Shown: positions 36,996 to 46,558, counted from the stretch's first letter. The stretch: DNA of 64,000 bases from Planosporangium mesophilum (GCF_016863255.1 NZ_BOON01000045.1:1-64000); one strand, 5' to 3'. Notes: generated by a model not told the origin, from the sequence alone. Made by a program: numbers and translations.

Positions 36996-38155
36996 GAAAT
37001 CACCTCGGGGTGTAGGTTGGCGGCCGCCAACGGCGGGTAGGTGGTGCTCGCGAAGCTCTCCACGTGCACGCGGCGCCGGTCGTAGCCGTGGGCGCGCAGC
37101 CGCTCCACGGTTGTTGTGACCATGGCGTCCGAGCCGCACAGGTAGATTTCGGCAGTGCCGTGCGGGCTGGCTTGCAGGGCCACGTCGGCCGCGGTGCCGA
37201 CAGCACCGGTCCATCGCCGCCCTCGTCGCACGACCGGTATCACCCTGAGCCAGGACGCCCGGCTCTCCAATGCGTTCACCGCGGACATGTCGTACAGGTC
37301 CGTTTCGGTGTCCGCGCCGATGACGAGGGTTACCCGCTTGCTCCAGTAACGGTCCAACGTCAGCTGCTCGACGATCGACCGCAGCGGCGCCAGGCCGGTC
37401 CCGCCGGCGATCAGCATCAGTTCACTGCCGGACCGGCGCCAGCCTGCCAGGACGGTGCCGACCGGCGGCCCGAGTGTGACGACGTCACCGGCGCGCAACT
37501 GGTAGGTGAGCATCGGTGACAGCTGGCCCCCGGGGATGGCACGTACATGGAACTCGATGGTGTTGTCGGGCCTCGGCGCGTTGGCCGGTGACAGGTAGCG
37601 CCATACGGCGGGGCGGGACTGGTGGTGCACCGCGCAGGACTGTCCCGCCAGGTACGGGTACGGATACTGCGGGGTGACGGTGATGACGCTGAGGTCGGCG
37701 CCGCGGCGCTCTACCGCGTCCACCCGCGCCGGCCAGGCCGCCGGATTGACGCGGCCGTCGGCGTCGGCGGCATTGATCATCAGCTGGGCGACGAAGTTGT
37801 AGGCCCGCATCCAGTCGGCGGCCAACTCAGGTGTCCACCCGGGGCCGAGGCTACGGCGCAGGGTCTCCATCAGGGCCCGGCCCACGGTCTGGTAATGATG
37901 GGCGACGACACCGAAGCGACGATGGTCCCGGCCGAGTTGACTCGCGAACGACGACAGCAGTCTGATGTCGTCGACGTTGGCGACGATGTGTCCGAGCGCC
38001 TTGAGCAGCTTGTCTCGCTGCTCGCTCATCCCCATGGGAAACATGGAGCGCAGGCGCGGGTCTGCCGTGAACAGGAACGAGTAGAAGGTGGTGGCGGCCT
38101 CGTCGCCCAGTTCTTCGACGTGTCGCCAGCTTTTGCGTAGGGCGTCCGCGTTCAT
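36992..38155 (-). CDS. globin-FNR flavohemoprotein-like reductase
   Basis: A 387-residue fusion: residues 1-140 a globin (heme His in HRRFGVVAHHYQTVG), residues 140-387 an FAD/NAD(P)H reductase with YPYLAGQSCAVHH, RYLSPANAP, LIAGGTGLAPLRSIVEQL and YLCGSDAMV. This is the flavohemoglobin plan, so nitric-oxide dioxygenase or another oxygen-handling role is likely. The order of conserved residues fits the actinobacterial two-domain group more than Escherichia Hmp. It is preceded by a 47-aa ORF whose TGA overlaps its ATG, and followed by the DivIVA-like gene in the same coupled way. Confidence 0.9.
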   Translation of the reverse strand: MNADALRKSWRHVEELGDEAATTFYSFLFTADPRLRSMFPMGMSEQRDKLLKALGHIVANVDDIRLLSSFASQLGRDHRRFGVVAHHYQTVGRALMETLRRSLGPGWTPELAADWMRAYNFVAQLMINAADADGRVNPAAWPARVDAVERRGADLSVITVTPQYPYPYLAGQSCAVHHQSRPAVWRYLSPANAPRPDNTIEFHVRAIPGGQLSPMLTYQLRAGDVVTLGPPVGTVLAGWRRSGSELMLIAGGTGLAPLRSIVEQLTLDRYWSKRVTLVIGADTETDLYDMSAVNALESRASWLRVIPVVRRGRRWTGAVGTAADVALQASPHGTAEIYLCGSDAMVTTTVERLRAHGYDRRRVHVESFASTTYPPLAAANLHPEVIS

Positions 38156-38295
38156 CGCCTGCCTTCTCCGCCGACCATGGTTGGATCACTGTCGTTGGCG
38201 GGGACTGACGGTCCGCCGTCCCCGTCGGCCTCACGGTCGCCGGTTGAGCGCGGGTGAACCGGCGATTTCGAGCTGGTCACTGGCGTGGGGGACAT
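38152..38295 (-). CDS. 47-aa ORF translationally coupled to the globin gene
   Basis: ATG 38295 (MSPTPVTSSKSPVHPRS) with a strong GGAGGAG seven bases upstream; the stop TGA overlaps the ATG of the globin-reductase (ATGA). The peptide is hydrophilic, Pro/Ser/Asp/Gly-rich and probably disordered, so it may be a small protein or simply a leader ORF that couples translation. It is too short for automatic calls. Confidence 0.55.
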   Translation of the reverse strand: MSPTPVTSSKSPVHPRSTGDREADGDGGPSVPANDSDPTMVGGEGRR

Positions 38296-38328
38296 GATGG
38301 AGCTCCTCCAAGGTTGAGCGGCGGGGCG

Positions 38329-38496
38329 CTATACGGCTTCGGCGAATGCCTTCGCCGCGACGGGTACCAGGCGGTCGAGTGTGCTGCGCACCTCTTCAAG
38401 CACGCGGTTGGAGCGTTCGTAGCCCGCAGTGCGACGCCGGTCCGAGGGCAGTCCGGTGTCGCTGCACGGATGGGACAACTTCCACACCGCGGCCAA
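38329..38496 (-). CDS. possible small ORF or gene remnant, 55 aa
   Basis: In the frame that ends at TAG 38329-38331 the last 31 residues (GYERSNRVLEEVRSTLDRL then VPVAAKAFAEAV) look like a real helical C-terminus with moderately GC-biased third codon positions. The frame is open only back to about 38596 and has no good start (TTG 38496 or GTG 38487). It may be the 3' part of a broken regulator gene whose 5' part lies in another frame, or a small gene ahead of the 47-aa ORF. Confidence 0.3.
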   Translation of the reverse strand: MAAVWKLSHPCSDTGLPSDRRRTAGYERSNRVLEEVRSTLDRLVPVAAKAFAEAV

Positions 38497-39024
38497 GCGG
38501 TGGCGCCGACCGAGTCCAGTAGGCCGAGCGAGGTGCCAGCGAGACGGGAGCGTGGCACGAAACCTCTTTCGTCGGGTCGGGGGCCCCTACCACGGGCGCC
38601 GTTACGGACGCCGCCGCCGGTCCGGCGGTGGGGCTGAGGCGAAGAATGCCGCGGAGGATCATCGGGGCTGCCGGCGGTCGCCGATCCATCCGGAGGGGTC
38701 CGTTGCGTGGTCATCTCGTCACTGTTGGCGTCGCGGCCTTCGTAGGTGTCACTCCCCGTGCCGGCATGCCTGCACCGACGCTCCGGTAGGTGTGGCGGCA
38801 CGTGGGTCGGGACCTGCGGCGTCGTCACCCGCCATGGTGTGCAGGTCACCGGTGAGCGCCGGAGAACGCTGAACCCGGATGTGGCGGGCGCCGAAGAGAG
38901 CGGTGCCGGTACCGAGTGCCGCGACGCAGGCGTCATCCCTTGGTCTTTATCCGAAAAGGCCGCTTTTGCCATCACTAGCTACGTATTGTGACGAATAGAA
39001 TACGTACTGCTACGGAGATTCTCC
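38497..39024. other. low-information intergenic region with possible gene debris
   Basis: About 530 bp upstream of the surface-protein gene. Several frames are open on the minus strand (for example one starting MTTQRTPPDG at 38714), but none has a recognisable domain and they overlap one another. The base composition is less GC-biased than in neighbouring genes, which suggests decayed coding sequence. The right end holds a palindrome (separate entry) and a ribosome-binding site. Confidence 0.4.
38980..39006. promoter_or_regulatory. palindromic operator-like site before the surface-protein gene
   Basis: TACGTATT (38980-38987) and its exact complement AATACGTA (38999-39006) are separated by 11 bp. 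The site is AT-rich in a GC-rich setting and sits 18 bp before the ATG at 39025, over the expected promoter or 5' leader. This is the form of a dimeric regulator site. Confidence 0.6.
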
Positions 39025-41244
39025 ATGATCGAGGTGTTCGCGGCGCGCGGACGGCCCACCAGGCGGTGGCCAACGGTGGGCGCCGCCATACTGCTGGGCG
39101 CCGTCGTGACGGTCGGCGCCAGTCCGCAGGCCGCGTTCGCCGGGCCCGGCGCCTCAGGCACCGGTGCTGCCGACACCGCCGCACGCGGACCCGCCGGCGG
39201 AGTTGCCACCCGGGACAAGGCCGCGCGAACCAAGGTTGACAAGAGCAGGCGGGCCCAGGCCAAGAGCACGCCGTCGAAGCGCGCCCAACCCAAGACTGTG
39301 CCGTCCAAGACGGCCCAGGCCCAAGCTCAGAACGACCAGGCCAAGCAGGTCCAGGCGAGTCCCGCGCCGAGGACGCAGGCGTCGAGCGCTGCGCCGCGTG
39401 CCCGGATCACCGAAGCCGGGCAGCCGGTCGTCACGTCGGCCGTTCCCGGCAACGGATACGTCACCGTGTCATGGCAGTCGTTCGCGGGGACCACGGAGTA
39501 CGAGGCGGGCATTGCCGACGCGACCGGCCACAGTTCGCTCGGGGTGAAATATGTGGGCGGCAACGTGCTCCAGGCCGACGTCCAGGCCGACCTGTCGTCT
39601 GGCGACTACACCGCATATGTGTGCGCCACAGGTTCGTTCGGCGGTGCCTGCAGTGAGCTGTTCCCGTTCAGCATCGCGCCGACCGCGCCCGGCCAGCCGG
39701 CCAACGTTGACGTCCAGCGGGGGCCGCGGGCGTTGTCGGTGAGCTGGCAGCCGCCGGCCGACGGCGGCCCGGTGGACTCCTACCAGGTGTGGGTGACGGA
39801 TAACGGCGACGGCCAGCGCACCGACTGCGGGCCCGTGACGGGCCTGAGTTGCACCATCTCCGGGCTGGTCTACCCCGACACGTACACCGTTTATGTAGAC
39901 GCGATCAACAAGGCCGGCCACAGCACGGACGAATCCTCCGGGCATCGGCCTGGTCCGCAGCCGCCGACCAGGCCGGACCCGCCGACCGTGACCCCGGGCA
40001 ACGGCTCGCTGCACGTGACCTGGGCGCCTCCGGCCGATCCCGGTGACGGCATCGACGGGTACCTCGTCACGGCCAATCCGGGCGAGTACGAGTGCACGCC
40101 CGATTCGGACGCCCTGGCGTGTGACCTCTACGGGCTCGTCAACGGCCAGCAGTACACGGTCCAGGTCTACGCGTACGACGTCGAGCACGCCAACCGGGTC
40201 GGCAGCGAGACCGTCACCGCCACACCCAGCGTCGGGCCGGCGCCGGGTGCGCCCACCCTGACGTCGGTCAAGGCCGGCGACGGCAAGATCGACGTGGCCT
40301 GGGCGCCGGGTACCACCGGCGCCGGGATCACCGGGTACACCGCGACCGCGTCGCCGGGCGGCGCGACCTGCACCGCCGACACCGCCTCGGCCACCGGCTG
40401 CACGATCACCGACCTGACCAACGGCCGGGAGTACACGGTCACGGTCGTCGCACACGGTGCAGGCGGTGACTCGCCGCCCAGCGCGCAGAAGACCGCGACA
40501 CCGTACGGGCGGCCGGGCGCGCCGACCGCGGTGACGGCAACCGCCGGGGTGTCATCCATCGTGGTGACCTGGACGGCGCCGGCCAACCCCGGCCCGGGGA
40601 TCACCGGGTACACGGTCACCGCCGAACCGGGTCCGGCCACCTGCGAGACCACCGAAAACCGGTGCGTGCTCGGCGCGGTCGCCGGTACCTCGTACACGGT
40701 CAGGGTCGTCGCCCACGCCGGTAACGGCATGGACTCGGACGTCAGCGCACCGTCGGCGGCCGTCGTGCCGACCGCGCCGGTCGTGAGCGCGGAGCCGCCC
40801 GCCACGGATCTGACGCTGACCACCGATCGTGGCGCGATCGACACGGCCGCGCCGGGTGAGCAGATCGTCGTGATCGGTACCGGGTTCGCGCCCCACTCGA
40901 CCGTCACCGTCACCATCTACTCCACGCCGACCGTACTCGGCACCGCGGTCGCCGACGCCGACGGCAACTTCAGCAAGGCCGTCACGGTGCCACGCGACCT
41001 GGCCGCCGGAACGCACACGCTGGTCGCGCAGGGCGTGGACCCCACCGGTGCGGCACACGCGATGAAGCTCGCCGTCACCGTTGCCGCGGCCGGCGGTGGC
41101 GGTGGGTCGGGCGACAGCGGCGCCTCGACGCTTCCGGTGACCGGGGCGGGGGTGACCGCCATGCTGCTGGCCGGTGGAGTGCTCGTCGGCGCCGGCGGTG
41201 GGCTCGTCGCGGCCGTGTCGCGGCCCAGGCGGCGGAGGGCGTAG
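39025..41244 (+). CDS. sortase-anchored fibronectin type III surface protein
   Basis: A 739-residue exported wall protein. Signal peptide at residues 1-39 ending near AFAGP. Residues 40-135 are a Lys/Gln/Ala/Thr-rich, low-complexity stalk (RAQAKSTPSKRAQPKTVPSK). About five fibronectin type III domains follow (for example SVSWQPPADGGPVDSYQVWV and VAWAPGTTGAGITGYTATAS), then an Ig-like domain (VIGTGFAPHSTVTVTIYS). LPVTG at 703-707, a hydrophobic span and RPRRRRA form a sorting signal. Such proteins mediate adhesion, or extracellular polymer binding. GGAG lies seven bases before ATG 39025. No sortase gene is nearby. Confidence 0.9.
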   Translation: MIEVFAARGRPTRRWPTVGAAILLGAVVTVGASPQAAFAGPGASGTGAADTAARGPAGGVATRDKAARTKVDKSRRAQAKSTPSKRAQPKTVPSKTAQAQAQNDQAKQVQASPAPRTQASSAAPRARITEAGQPVVTSAVPGNGYVTVSWQSFAGTTEYEAGIADATGHSSLGVKYVGGNVLQADVQADLSSGDYTAYVCATGSFGGACSELFPFSIAPTAPGQPANVDVQRGPRALSVSWQPPADGGPVDSYQVWVTDNGDGQRTDCGPVTGLSCTISGLVYPDTYTVYVDAINKAGHSTDESSGHRPGPQPPTRPDPPTVTPGNGSLHVTWAPPADPGDGIDGYLVTANPGEYECTPDSDALACDLYGLVNGQQYTVQVYAYDVEHANRVGSETVTATPSVGPAPGAPTLTSVKAGDGKIDVAWAPGTTGAGITGYTATASPGGATCTADTASATGCTITDLTNGREYTVTVVAHGAGGDSPPSAQKTATPYGRPGAPTAVTATAGVSSIVVTWTAPANPGPGITGYTVTAEPGPATCETTENRCVLGAVAGTSYTVRVVAHAGNGMDSDVSAPSAAVVPTAPVVSAEPPATDLTLTTDRGAIDTAAPGEQIVVIGTGFAPHSTVTVTIYSTPTVLGTAVADADGNFSKAVTVPRDLAAGTHTLVAQGVDPTGAAHAMKLAVTVAAAGGGGGSGDSGASTLPVTGAGVTAMLLAGGVLVGAGGGLVAAVSRPRRRRA

Positions 41245-41589
41245 CGGCGCTTCGGGTATCGGGGCCGACGACCACCGTCATGGTGGGCGCCGGCCCCTTT
41301 CGCCGTAAGGATCTCCTTTCGCCGGGGGTGTCGGACCGTTCAGTCAATGTCGATGAGCCTGATGTCGGCGGTCACGGTCGGGCGCCGCCGCTCATGATCC
41401 GTACCGCGTCTGCGTTATCGGGGTCTCCGGCCGATTCAGAGCCCGATAACGCAGACCACCTCGCGATCGTGGTAAGGACACGGCCTGGTACGGCGTACGC
41501 GGACCCCACGGGTCCGCGACGCGGGTATGCTCGCGTCCCGCCGGATCCCGGCGACAATCGCGGCGGCATCGTGGACTGGAGGCTGGTTG
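41245..41589. other. intergenic region, 345 bp
   Basis: It lies between two plus-strand genes. It holds a perfect 15-bp inverted repeat (separate entry) and presumably the promoter of the oxidase gene. CCTTTCGCCG occurs twice near 41296 and 41317. No supported gene is present. Confidence 0.4.
41408..41456. terminator. perfect 15-bp inverted repeat
   Basis: GTCTGCGTTATCGGG (41408-41422) pairs with its exact complement at 41442-41456 across a 19-nt loop. It is downstream of the surface-protein gene and 134 bp before the oxidase gene. It may be a factor-independent terminator or, given its AT-containing core, a regulator site. Confidence 0.55.
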
Positions 41590-42756
41590 ATGACTGAGGC
41601 GTTCGGCAGCTACCAGTACGAGGTCTACTTCAACGCGCTCCGCGGCGTCGTCCCGGACCTCCCGATGACCTACTCCGAGCTGGCGGCCAGGGCGGAGTCG
41701 GTGCTGCCTCCGTCGCTGTGGTCCTACGTGGCCGGCGGCGCCGGGGACGAGTACACCCAGCGCGCCAACGTCCGGGCCTTCGAGCGCTGGGGCCTGATCC
41801 CGAGGATGCTCGTCGGGGCGACCGAGCGCGACCTGTCCGTCGAACTGTTCGGGATGACACTGCCGTCCCCGCTGTTCATGGCTCCGGTCGGGGTGCTCGG
41901 CCTGTGCTCGCAGGACGGTCACGGCGATCTGGCCACGGCGCGGGCGGCGGCCCGTACCGGTGTTCCGATGGTCGCCTCGACGCTGTCGGTCGATCCGATG
42001 GAGGCGGTGGCGGCGGAGTTCGGGCAGACCCCCGGCTTCTTCCAGCTGTACACCCCGACCGACCGGGAACTGGCGGCCAGCCTGGTCGAGCGCGCCGAGA
42101 AGGCCGGATTCAAGGCCATCGTGGTCACGCTCGACACCTGGATCCCCGGTTGGCGCCCGCGCGATCTGAGTACCGGCAACTTCCCGCAGCTACGGGGGCA
42201 CTGCCTGGCCAACTACACCTCGGATCCGGTGTTCCGGGCCGGGCTGGAGCGCACGCCGGAGGAGGACATGCAGGCCGCGACGCTGCGCTGGGCCCAGCTC
42301 TTCGGCAACCCGCTGACCTGGAACGACCTGCCCTGGCTGCGCTCGCTCACCAGGCTGCCGCTGATCCTGAAGGGCATCTGCCACCCGGACGACGCGCGGC
42401 GCGCGAAGGACGGCGGCGTGGACGCCATCTACTGCTCCAATCACGGCGGCCGTCAGGCCAACGGCGGGCTGGCCGCCCTCGACGTGCTGGCGGGCGTGGT
42501 CGAGGCCGCCGACGGACTGCCCGTACTGTTCGACTCCGGCGTCCGCAGCGGCGTCGACATCGTCAAGGCGATCGCCCTCGGCGCCACGGCGGTCGGGGTC
42601 GGCCGACCGTACACGTACGGGCTCGCGCTCGGCGGTACCGAGGGCGTCGTCCACGTCCTGCGTTGGCTGCTGGCCGAGGCCGACCTGACGATGGCGGTCG
42701 ACGGGTACCCGAGCCTGGCCGACCTGACGCCGGGCACCCTCCGGCGAGCCGCCTGA
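41590..42756 (+). CDS. FMN-dependent 2-hydroxyacid oxidase (lactate 2-monooxygenase-like)
   Basis: A 388-residue TIM-barrel flavoenzyme. Substrate and FMN-binding motifs are complete: [44 protein letters not shown] (Lys) and the active-site His in SNHGGRQ, then [28 protein letters not shown]. Length and N-terminus match the lactate 2-monooxygenase/alpha-hydroxy-acid oxidase group, which oxidises L-lactate or related hydroxy acids. GGAGG precedes ATG 41590. Confidence 0.92.
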   Translation: MTEAFGSYQYEVYFNALRGVVPDLPMTYSELAARAESVLPPSLWSYVAGGAGDEYTQRANVRAFERWGLIPRMLVGATERDLSVELFGMTLPSPLFMAPVGVLGLCSQDGHGDLATARAAARTGVPMVASTLSVDPMEAVAAEFGQTPGFFQLYTPTDRELAASLVERAEKAGFKAIVVTLDTWIPGWRPRDLSTGNFPQLRGHCLANYTSDPVFRAGLERTPEEDMQAATLRWAQLFGNPLTWNDLPWLRSLTRLPLILKGICHPDDARRAKDGGVDAIYCSNHGGRQANGGLAALDVLAGVVEAADGLPVLFDSGVRSGVDIVKAIALGATAVGVGRPYTYGLALGGTEGVVHVLRWLLAEADLTMAVDGYPSLADLTPGTLRRAA

Positions 42757-42878
42757 CTGTCCGTCCGAGCGCCGCCGGCTGGTCACCGCCGTCCGGCGTC
42801 CCCGTACCCGCACCACAGCTTCGGCGTGGACCTCGTCGGGCAGGTGTACGAACTGGACCTCCGGCAGGACCGCCGGGT

Positions 42879-45800
42879 TCACCCCGCGAAGTGACCCCAG
42901 CGGTCCTCCAGCTCACGCCACGTACCCTGAGCCACGGCCTCGCCGCCGAGCAGCACCACGACCCGGTCGGCCTGGGCCAGCGCGGCCCGCTTCGACGTCG
43001 ACCCGACCACGGTCACCCCGTGCTCCCGCAGCGCCCGCCACAGGTCCAGCTCGGTGGTGACGTCGAGCGCGGACGACACGTCGTCGGCGATCAGCAGTTC
43101 GGTACGCGGAGCCAGCGCCCGGGCCAGGGCGAGCCGCTGTAGCTGCCCGCCGGACAGCCGGGTGCCCTTGTGCCCGATCACCAGCCCGAGCCCGCCCCCG
43201 GCGGCCGCGCCACCCCCGGCGGCCGCGAGGTCGTGCTCCAGCTGCGCGGTCGACACCGCGCCGGCCACGTCCACCTCGTGCCCGAGCCGGATGTTGTCGG
43301 CGATCGTGCCGGAGAGTACCCGCGGCAGCTGCGCGACGTACCCGACCTGGTTCGGCCGCAGGAACATCTCCGGCGCGGTGACCGGCTGCCCGTTCCAGCG
43401 CAGCTGCCCCGTGTGGTGGACGATCCCAGCCAGGGCGCGCAGCAACGACGACTTGCCCGAACCGACCGGTCCGACCACGAGCACCAACTGTCCCCGTTCG
43501 ACGGTCAGGTCGAGGTTCCGGACGGCGACCGTCCCGTCCTCGTGGACGGCGTTGAACCCGGCCAGGTCCAGCCGGCGCAGCGGGTGGCGCGGCGCCGCCA
43601 CCGGGGCCGGTGCCGTGCCCGCCGACAGGTCGACCGCCGGCACGGCCGCCGAGTACGCGTCCACTCCGGACATCGCCACCGTCCGCCGGGTCCACACCCG
43701 GGCCGAGGGCAGCTGTGAGATCAGGGACGCGGTGGTCCAGGCGAACCAGCGGGCCGCGGCCAGCGTCGAGACCGCCACCAGGGTCGCCCCGGACGACAGC
43801 TCGCCGGACAGGTACAGCGCCCACGCCCCGATCGGCAGCAGCCCGCTGGCGACCGACGGCGTCGACCGGGCCCACACCTGGATCGAGATCTCGCGCCGCT
43901 GCCGGTCGCTACGGACCCGGTCGAGCCGGGCCAGGTGCGCCAGCACCGGCCGGGTCGCCCCGGCCAACTTCACCGTGCGGGCCGCCGACAACGACGACAC
44001 CAGCGCGGTGGCGAACGCGGCGCGGGCCGCGACCGTCTTCCGCGCGGCGCGCGCCAGCACCGGCCCGAACAGGGTCGCGGCCAGCCCGGAGACCAGCATC
44101 GTGCCGGCGAAGAACAGCGCCGGTACGACCGACCCGGACACCAGCGTCATCGCGGCCAGGATGACCCCGCACACGAACTGGTCCATCAGGTTGTCGGCGA
44201 GAATCACGACCCGCTCGGTGTCCCCGCCCTGCGCGACGACCTCGGCCGGGGTGTGCTTGCTGACCCGGCGCGGCCCGGTCTGCCCGTGCACCAGGCGCAG
44301 GCTGATCCGCAGCATCTGGCGCACCCACCACTCCGGGAACCACTTCGCGGTGTAGTACGGCAGCGGCATGGTGACCAGCAGCGCGGCCACGATCCCGGCG
44401 GCCGGCCACCACGGTTCACCGACGCCGTCCACCAGGTCGGCCCACAACCACGGCAGGACCGAACCGTCCAGCGCGAGCAGCATCATGACCAGGAACAACG
44501 CGAGCGAGACGAGCCCGTACCGCGGGTCGTTCGTCAGCAGCCGGTAGATCTCGCGGAGGGTCCGCGCGCGGGCCGGCTCCGGCAACGGCGGCTGGCCGGC
44601 CTTCGGCGGTACGGTCTGCGCGACCGCCGTGGTGGCGACGGCGCCGTCCAGCCGCGGCCACTCGTGGTCGGAAGCAGCGCGGTCGGAGGAGGCGGCGTCG
44701 TCGGGGGAGGCGGCGTCGTCGGAGGCGGCCAGGGCCAGCCCACCGCGCCCGGCCTCGACCCGCCCGGTCGGCCCCGCCGCCACCCGCTCCTCGCGGGCGG
44801 GTACCGAAACCCGGCTGCTGGCCAGCAACCGCGCGAACCGCTCCGACTCCCGCAGCGGCCCGGCCTCGACCACCTCGCCGTCGGCCAGCACCACGACCTC
44901 GTCGCAGCGGCGTACCGAGGACAGCCGGTGCGCGATGACGATGCCGATCCGGTCGCGCAGCAGCCGCTCGGTGGCTCGCTGCACCCTGGCCTCGGTGACC
45001 GGGTCCATCCGCGCGGTGGCCTCGTCCAGGATCACCACGTGCGGGTCGCGGACCACGATCCGGGCGAACGCCACCAACTGCTCCTGCCCGGCCGACAGCA
45101 CGTACCCGCCCTCGCCGAGCCTGGTCTGCAGCCCGTCCGGCAGGTCGGCCACCCAGGGCGTCAGGCCCAGCTCGTGCACCGCCTGGGCCGCCGGTTCGAG
45201 CAGGTCCGGGTCGAACAGGGCGATGTTCTCGGCGAGCGTGCCGGCCAGGATCTCGGTGCGCTGCGGTACGACGGCGATCCACCGGCGTAGGCCCTCAACG
45301 TCCAGGTCGAGCAGGTCGGTACCGCCGAGGAACACCGTGCCGCGCGGTACGTCCACGGCCCGGGTCAGCACCTTGGCCAGGGTGGACTTGCCCGACCCGG
45401 TACGGCCGATCAGCGCGTACGAACGGCCCCGCGCGAAGGTCAGGTGGACGTCGCGCAGCGCCGATCGCCGCCCGTCGTCGGCCTCCCCGTACCGGTAGGT
45501 CAGGCCACGGATGGCGAGGTCGCCATCGGTGGGCGCCGCCCCGCCGGGCGGCTCCTGACGGGCGGCCTGCAACAGCTGTACCCGACCCCAGGCGCCCAGG
45601 GCGTACTGAAGCTCCGGCACCATCCGGCTGATGTGCTCGACGGTCCCGCCGAAGGCGAGCGCGAGCAGCCAGACGGCGGTGAGCCTGGCGCCGTCGATCC
45701 AGCCCGCGGACAGCGCCCAGGCCCCGCCGAGGACGACCGCGGCGATCCCGCCCCGCGTCACGCCGGAGGCGATCGTGGTGACCCGGGCCGACATCGCCCA

Positions 45801-46472
45801 GACCAGCCGACCTCGGCCCAGCACCCGGCTGGCCCGCTGCGCGTACAGGCGCAGCACGTACGGCCTGGCCAGGCTGGTACGGACGTCGTCCTGCCCGTGG
45901 ATCGACTCCTCCATCACCGCGGCAAGGTCCGACCAGGCCTCCTCCTCGCCCATCCGCGCCGGGGAGATCTTCCGGGTGGGTGCGTTCAGCCCGACCGCGA
46001 GCAGCCCGGCGAGCATCAGCATCCCCACGCCGGCCGGCCACCAGACCGCAAGCGCGGTGACGATCGACAGCACCCCGATGGCCAGCGACTGTGCGATCCG
46101 TACGCCGCTGCCGCGCAGCTCGGAGGCGACCTGGTAGACGTCGCCGTCGATGCGGTCCAGCAGCTCACCGACCGGGGTGTTCTCCAGCGCCGGCAGGTCC
46201 TGCCCGAAGGCCACCCGGCACAGCCGGCGGCGCACGTCGGCGGCCCAGTCGGCGGTCAGCCCGGCCACGATCAGGCCCACCGCGAGGTCGCTGAGCACGA
46301 CGGCGACCAGCGCCACGGCCAGCACGGCGAACAGCGTGGCCGAGCGGTGCAGCAGCACCGGGCCGGCCAGCGCTGACGCGGCCGCCTGGCCGCCCGCACC
46401 GAGCACGATCAGGCAGGCCACGAGCGCGGTACGGCGCGGTGACGTCGTCCACAGGTCGCGGAACAGGCGCAT
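42879..46472 (-). CDS. full-length ABC exporter, TMD-NBD-TMD-NBD in one chain
   Basis: A 1197-residue exporter. TMD1 spans about residues 15-310 and NBD1 320-580 (Walker A GRTGSGKST near 356, signature LSAGQ, Walker B VVILDEATARMD). TMD2 follows at about 650-950, and NBD2 at 970-1197 (Walker A GPVGSGKSS near 999, signature LSGGQ, Walker B ELLIADDVSSALD). NBD2 has Asp where the catalytic Glu should be, and NBD1 has LSAGQ in place of LSGGQ, so one of the two composite ATP sites is degenerate. Full single-chain exporters are uncommon in bacteria, where half-transporters are typical. Substrate unknown. Confidence 0.93.
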   Translation of the reverse strand: MRLFRDLWTTSPRRTALVACLIVLGAGGQAAASALAGPVLLHRSATLFAVLAVALVAVVLSDLAVGLIVAGLTADWAADVRRRLCRVAFGQDLPALENTPVGELLDRIDGDVYQVASELRGSGVRIAQSLAIGVLSIVTALAVWWPAGVGMLMLAGLLAVGLNAPTRKISPARMGEEEAWSDLAAVMEESIHGQDDVRTSLARPYVLRLYAQRASRVLGRGRLVWAMSARVTTIASGVTRGGIAAVVLGGAWALSAGWIDGARLTAVWLLALAFGGTVEHISRMVPELQYALGAWGRVQLLQAARQEPPGGAAPTDGDLAIRGLTYRYGEADDGRRSALRDVHLTFARGRSYALIGRTGSGKSTLAKVLTRAVDVPRGTVFLGGTDLLDLDVEGLRRWIAVVPQRTEILAGTLAENIALFDPDLLEPAAQAVHELGLTPWVADLPDGLQTRLGEGGYVLSAGQEQLVAFARIVVRDPHVVILDEATARMDPVTEARVQRATERLLRDRIGIVIAHRLSSVRRCDEVVVLADGEVVEAGPLRESERFARLLASSRVSVPAREERVAAGPTGRVEAGRGGLALAASDDAASPDDAASSDRAASDHEWPRLDGAVATTAVAQTVPPKAGQPPLPEPARARTLREIYRLLTNDPRYGLVSLALFLVMMLLALDGSVLPWLWADLVDGVGEPWWPAAGIVAALLVTMPLPYYTAKWFPEWWVRQMLRISLRLVHGQTGPRRVSKHTPAEVVAQGGDTERVVILADNLMDQFVCGVILAAMTLVSGSVVPALFFAGTMLVSGLAATLFGPVLARAARKTVAARAAFATALVSSLSAARTVKLAGATRPVLAHLARLDRVRSDRQRREISIQVWARSTPSVASGLLPIGAWALYLSGELSSGATLVAVSTLAAARWFAWTTASLISQLPSARVWTRRTVAMSGVDAYSAAVPAVDLSAGTAPAPVAAPRHPLRRLDLAGFNAVHEDGTVAVRNLDLTVERGQLVLVVGPVGSGKSSLLRALAGIVHHTGQLRWNGQPVTAPEMFLRPNQVGYVAQLPRVLSGTIADNIRLGHEVDVAGAVSTAQLEHDLAAAGGGAAAGGGLGLVIGHKGTRLSGGQLQRLALARALAPRTELLIADDVSSALDVTTELDLWRALREHGVTVVGSTSKRAALAQADRVVVLLGGEAVAQGTWRELEDRWGHFAG

Positions 46473-46558
46473 CGGAAGGATCCCCAGACTTGACGGCGGA
46501 TCTCCAGCCTGCGCCGGGACGCGGGATCACTCAACGCATTTATGGCGGGACGGACCGG

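Noticed and set aside
38277-38975. 232-aa minus-strand frame starting near 38975
   Set aside because: It overlaps other frames, is Pro/Arg-rich without a domain and lacks a ribosome-binding site at its first ATG; at most part of it is gene debris.
42757-42878. Peptide-like stretch (HHSFGVDLVGQVYELDLRQ) between the oxidase and ABC genes
   Set aside because: It has no start codon, is under 45 codons and matches no family I know; it could be a remnant but cannot be supported.
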